Shown: positions 4,873-5,791 of the stretch, piece by piece | Layout: the number at the start of each line of letters is the position of its first letter | Position numbering within the stretch: position 1 is the stretch's first letter | Origin: Methanosarcina sp. UBA402 | GTDB taxonomy: Archaea > Halobacteriota > Methanosarcinia > Methanosarcinales > Methanosarcinaceae | Assembly: GCA_002509325.1 (NCBI GenBank) | Contig: DADO01000182.1 | Location: 1-5,791, forward strand | Length of the DNA: 5,791 nucleotides | Direction: 5' to 3' | Position numbers and translations under genes: made by a program | Notes under the pieces: generated by a model | Told to the model about the DNA's origin: nothing | The model's input: only the letters and a program-made list of their open reading frames with translations | Databases searched by the model: none

Positions 4873-5700
4873 TTACCTGAAACGTTCGGCTCTCCTTAAG
4901 AGATTTTGAGGAGATCGATCCACTTCGTCGCAGATAATCCTGTGGCGGATTGAGCCTGGAAGAATTGAGCAGGTCTGATTGTCCGTGCCCCGAAGCCCCC
5001 AGGTTTCATCCGTTAGCAGGAAGTAGGAGTTTTCAAGTCTGATCCCTTTTGCTTCCAGCGAAGAGAGCACCAACGGGTCGGACAGATCTTTCCTTATTTC
5101 TTCTGCAACTTTTACCTGGGTCCCAGGTCCTCCTTTTCTTATAAGATAAAACCGGTCATCTGAAAGGATTTTATCCAACGTACGGATTATCAGCCTGTAG
5201 CAGGTTCTCTTATTCGTAGATTTTTCTTCGACTTTCTCCAGATAAAGGATATTGCGCCCTTTTTGGGCAATGTCGGAGAGAATATCCTCCCTTCGAGAAA
5301 AAGATTCCACCTCACAGGTGGGAACATTCAGGAAAAATATGGGAAACTTTTTAGATAAACTGTCTGCAATTGCCTGATTCATCTTTTCGCGTGGAATATA
5401 TTCAAAATCAATATTAAGCCCCGATAATTTCTTTTCGATTTCCTGACATTCCTTCTGGAAAGCTTTTACGGCTTCAGTCGAATCGTTATAAATGGTAATA
5501 TCCCGGTCGCCTTCAGAAAATATTTTCGAAAGTATTACAGCGAAATTAAGGGCTGCAAGCTCACACTCAAGGTTATTTTGAGGGACATCAGGAACCTTTG
5601 TTGTGGACTGGTGGATCTGCTTTCCATCCCGGAGCACTGTACAACCAATATAAGAGTCCTCACCTTCATTAAAGGAAGAGTCACAATAAATTTCAAACAT
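4873..5700 (-). CDS. RNase HI-like protein with C-terminal extension
   Basis: This protein of about 275 residues has an N-terminal RNase H fold. Numbered from the ATG at 5700, the four acidic catalytic positions are D7 in IYCDSSFNEG, E47 in ECELAALNFAV, D73 in IYNDSTEAVKAF and D113 in NQAIADSLSK. They are in the standard order and spacing, so it should cut the RNA strand of RNA-DNA hybrids using divalent metal ions in the cytoplasm. The RNase H domain ends near residue 125. The next 150 residues (from about NVPTCEVESFSRREDILSD to the Arg-rich end RRAERFR) match nothing I recognise. They are alpha/beta-looking and soluble, with no HBD-like N-terminal module. A GTG at 5712 would add four residues, but it lies inside the Shine-Dalgarno AAAAGGTGA, so ATG 5700 is preferred. 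The gene stands alone with its own leader. Confidence 0.88.
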   Translation of the reverse strand: MFEIYCDSSFNEGEDSYIGCTVLRDGKQIHQSTTKVPDVPQNNLECELAALNFAVILSKIFSEGDRDITIYNDSTEAVKAFQKECQEIEKKLSGLNIDFEYIPREKMNQAIADSLSKKFPIFFLNVPTCEVESFSRREDILSDIAQKGRNILYLEKVEEKSTNKRTCYRLIIRTLDKILSDDRFYLIRKGGPGTQVKVAEEIRKDLSDPLVLSSLEAKGIRLENSYFLLTDETWGLRGTDNQTCSILPGSIRHRIICDEVDRSPQNLLRRAERFR

Positions 5701-5708
5701 ACTTATTT

Positions 5709-5717
5709 TCACCTTTT
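5709..5717 (-). promoter_or_regulatory. Ribosome binding site of the RNase H-like gene
   Basis: Minus-strand AAAAGGTGA matches GGTGA of the consensus AGGAGGTGAT and ends 8 nt before ATG 5700-5698. The alternative GTG start (5712-5710) is part of this site, which favours ATG. Confidence 0.65.
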
Positions 5718-5762
5718 CAGTAGAAAAATTTCATCATGGACTAGGTTACGAACTGGATTAAG

Positions 5763-5769
5763 ATGTATA
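5763..5769 (-). promoter_or_regulatory. Weak TATA-like box before the RNase H-like gene
   Basis: Minus-strand TATACAT lies about 63 bp before the ATG at 5700, giving a predicted start near 5740 and a leader of about 40 nt. It is a weak match and the only candidate before the window ends. Confidence 0.25.
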
Positions 5770-5791
5770 GGTGAACTACCACCGAGCTAAA

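Noticed and set aside
5690..5740. Possible C/D box RNA on the minus strand (ATGATGA followed 10 nt later by CTGA)
   Set aside because: No convincing C' or final D box follows and there is no closing stem. The segment is better explained as the leader of the RNase H-like gene.
5755..5791. tRNA-like D-arm on the minus strand (TAGCTCGGTGGTAG)
   Set aside because: The D-stem cannot close, no anticodon stem follows, and there is no T-arm, so it is a chance resemblance.

Overview
The window looks like a euryarchaeal chromosome, most likely Methanosarcina or a close relative. The main evidence is a tRNA-Trp gene split by a bulge-helix-bulge intron that carries a C/D box guide RNA. Supporting signs are archaeal TATA-like boxes, Shine-Dalgarno sequences that match AGGAGGTGAT, and long AT-rich intergenic spaces with decayed genes and simple repeats. 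The genus call is inference from general style, not from a search.

Layout. Bases 1-897 hold no intact conserved gene. They contain a 27-codon reading frame with a good ribosome binding site (minus strand, 34-117), a short decayed fragment resembling the start of a TauE/SafE permease (minus, 521-619) and two inverted repeats. Bases 898-1089 are tRNA-Trp(CCA), with a 118-nt intron at 936-1053 whose C, D', C' and D boxes place two guides exactly on tRNA positions 34 and 39. After an AT-rich spacer with a 20-bp direct repeat comes a plus-strand gene (1393-2070) for a 225-residue protein that resembles the dual OB-fold family. A convergent intergenic stretch (2071-2454) follows, with two elaborate hairpins, a possible insertion-sequence scar and a terminator.

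The rest is coded on the minus strand. In order of increasing coordinate these are a PLP-dependent class I/II aminotransferase (2455-3639), a 182-bp array of 26 heptanucleotide units just upstream of its promoter (3761-3942), an unrecognised 201-residue protein with one CxxC (4055-4660), a spacer with a perfect hairpin and a degenerate 14-bp-phased AACG repeat (4661-4872), and an RNase HI-like protein with all four acidic catalytic residues plus a C-terminal extension of about 150 residues (4873-5700).

The minus-strand genes have separate leaders and candidate promoters, so they do not look like one operon, and I see no shared pathway. The best-supported special biology is the tRNA intron acting as a guide for its own precursor. 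No obvious defence island, CRISPR array or intact mobile element is present.
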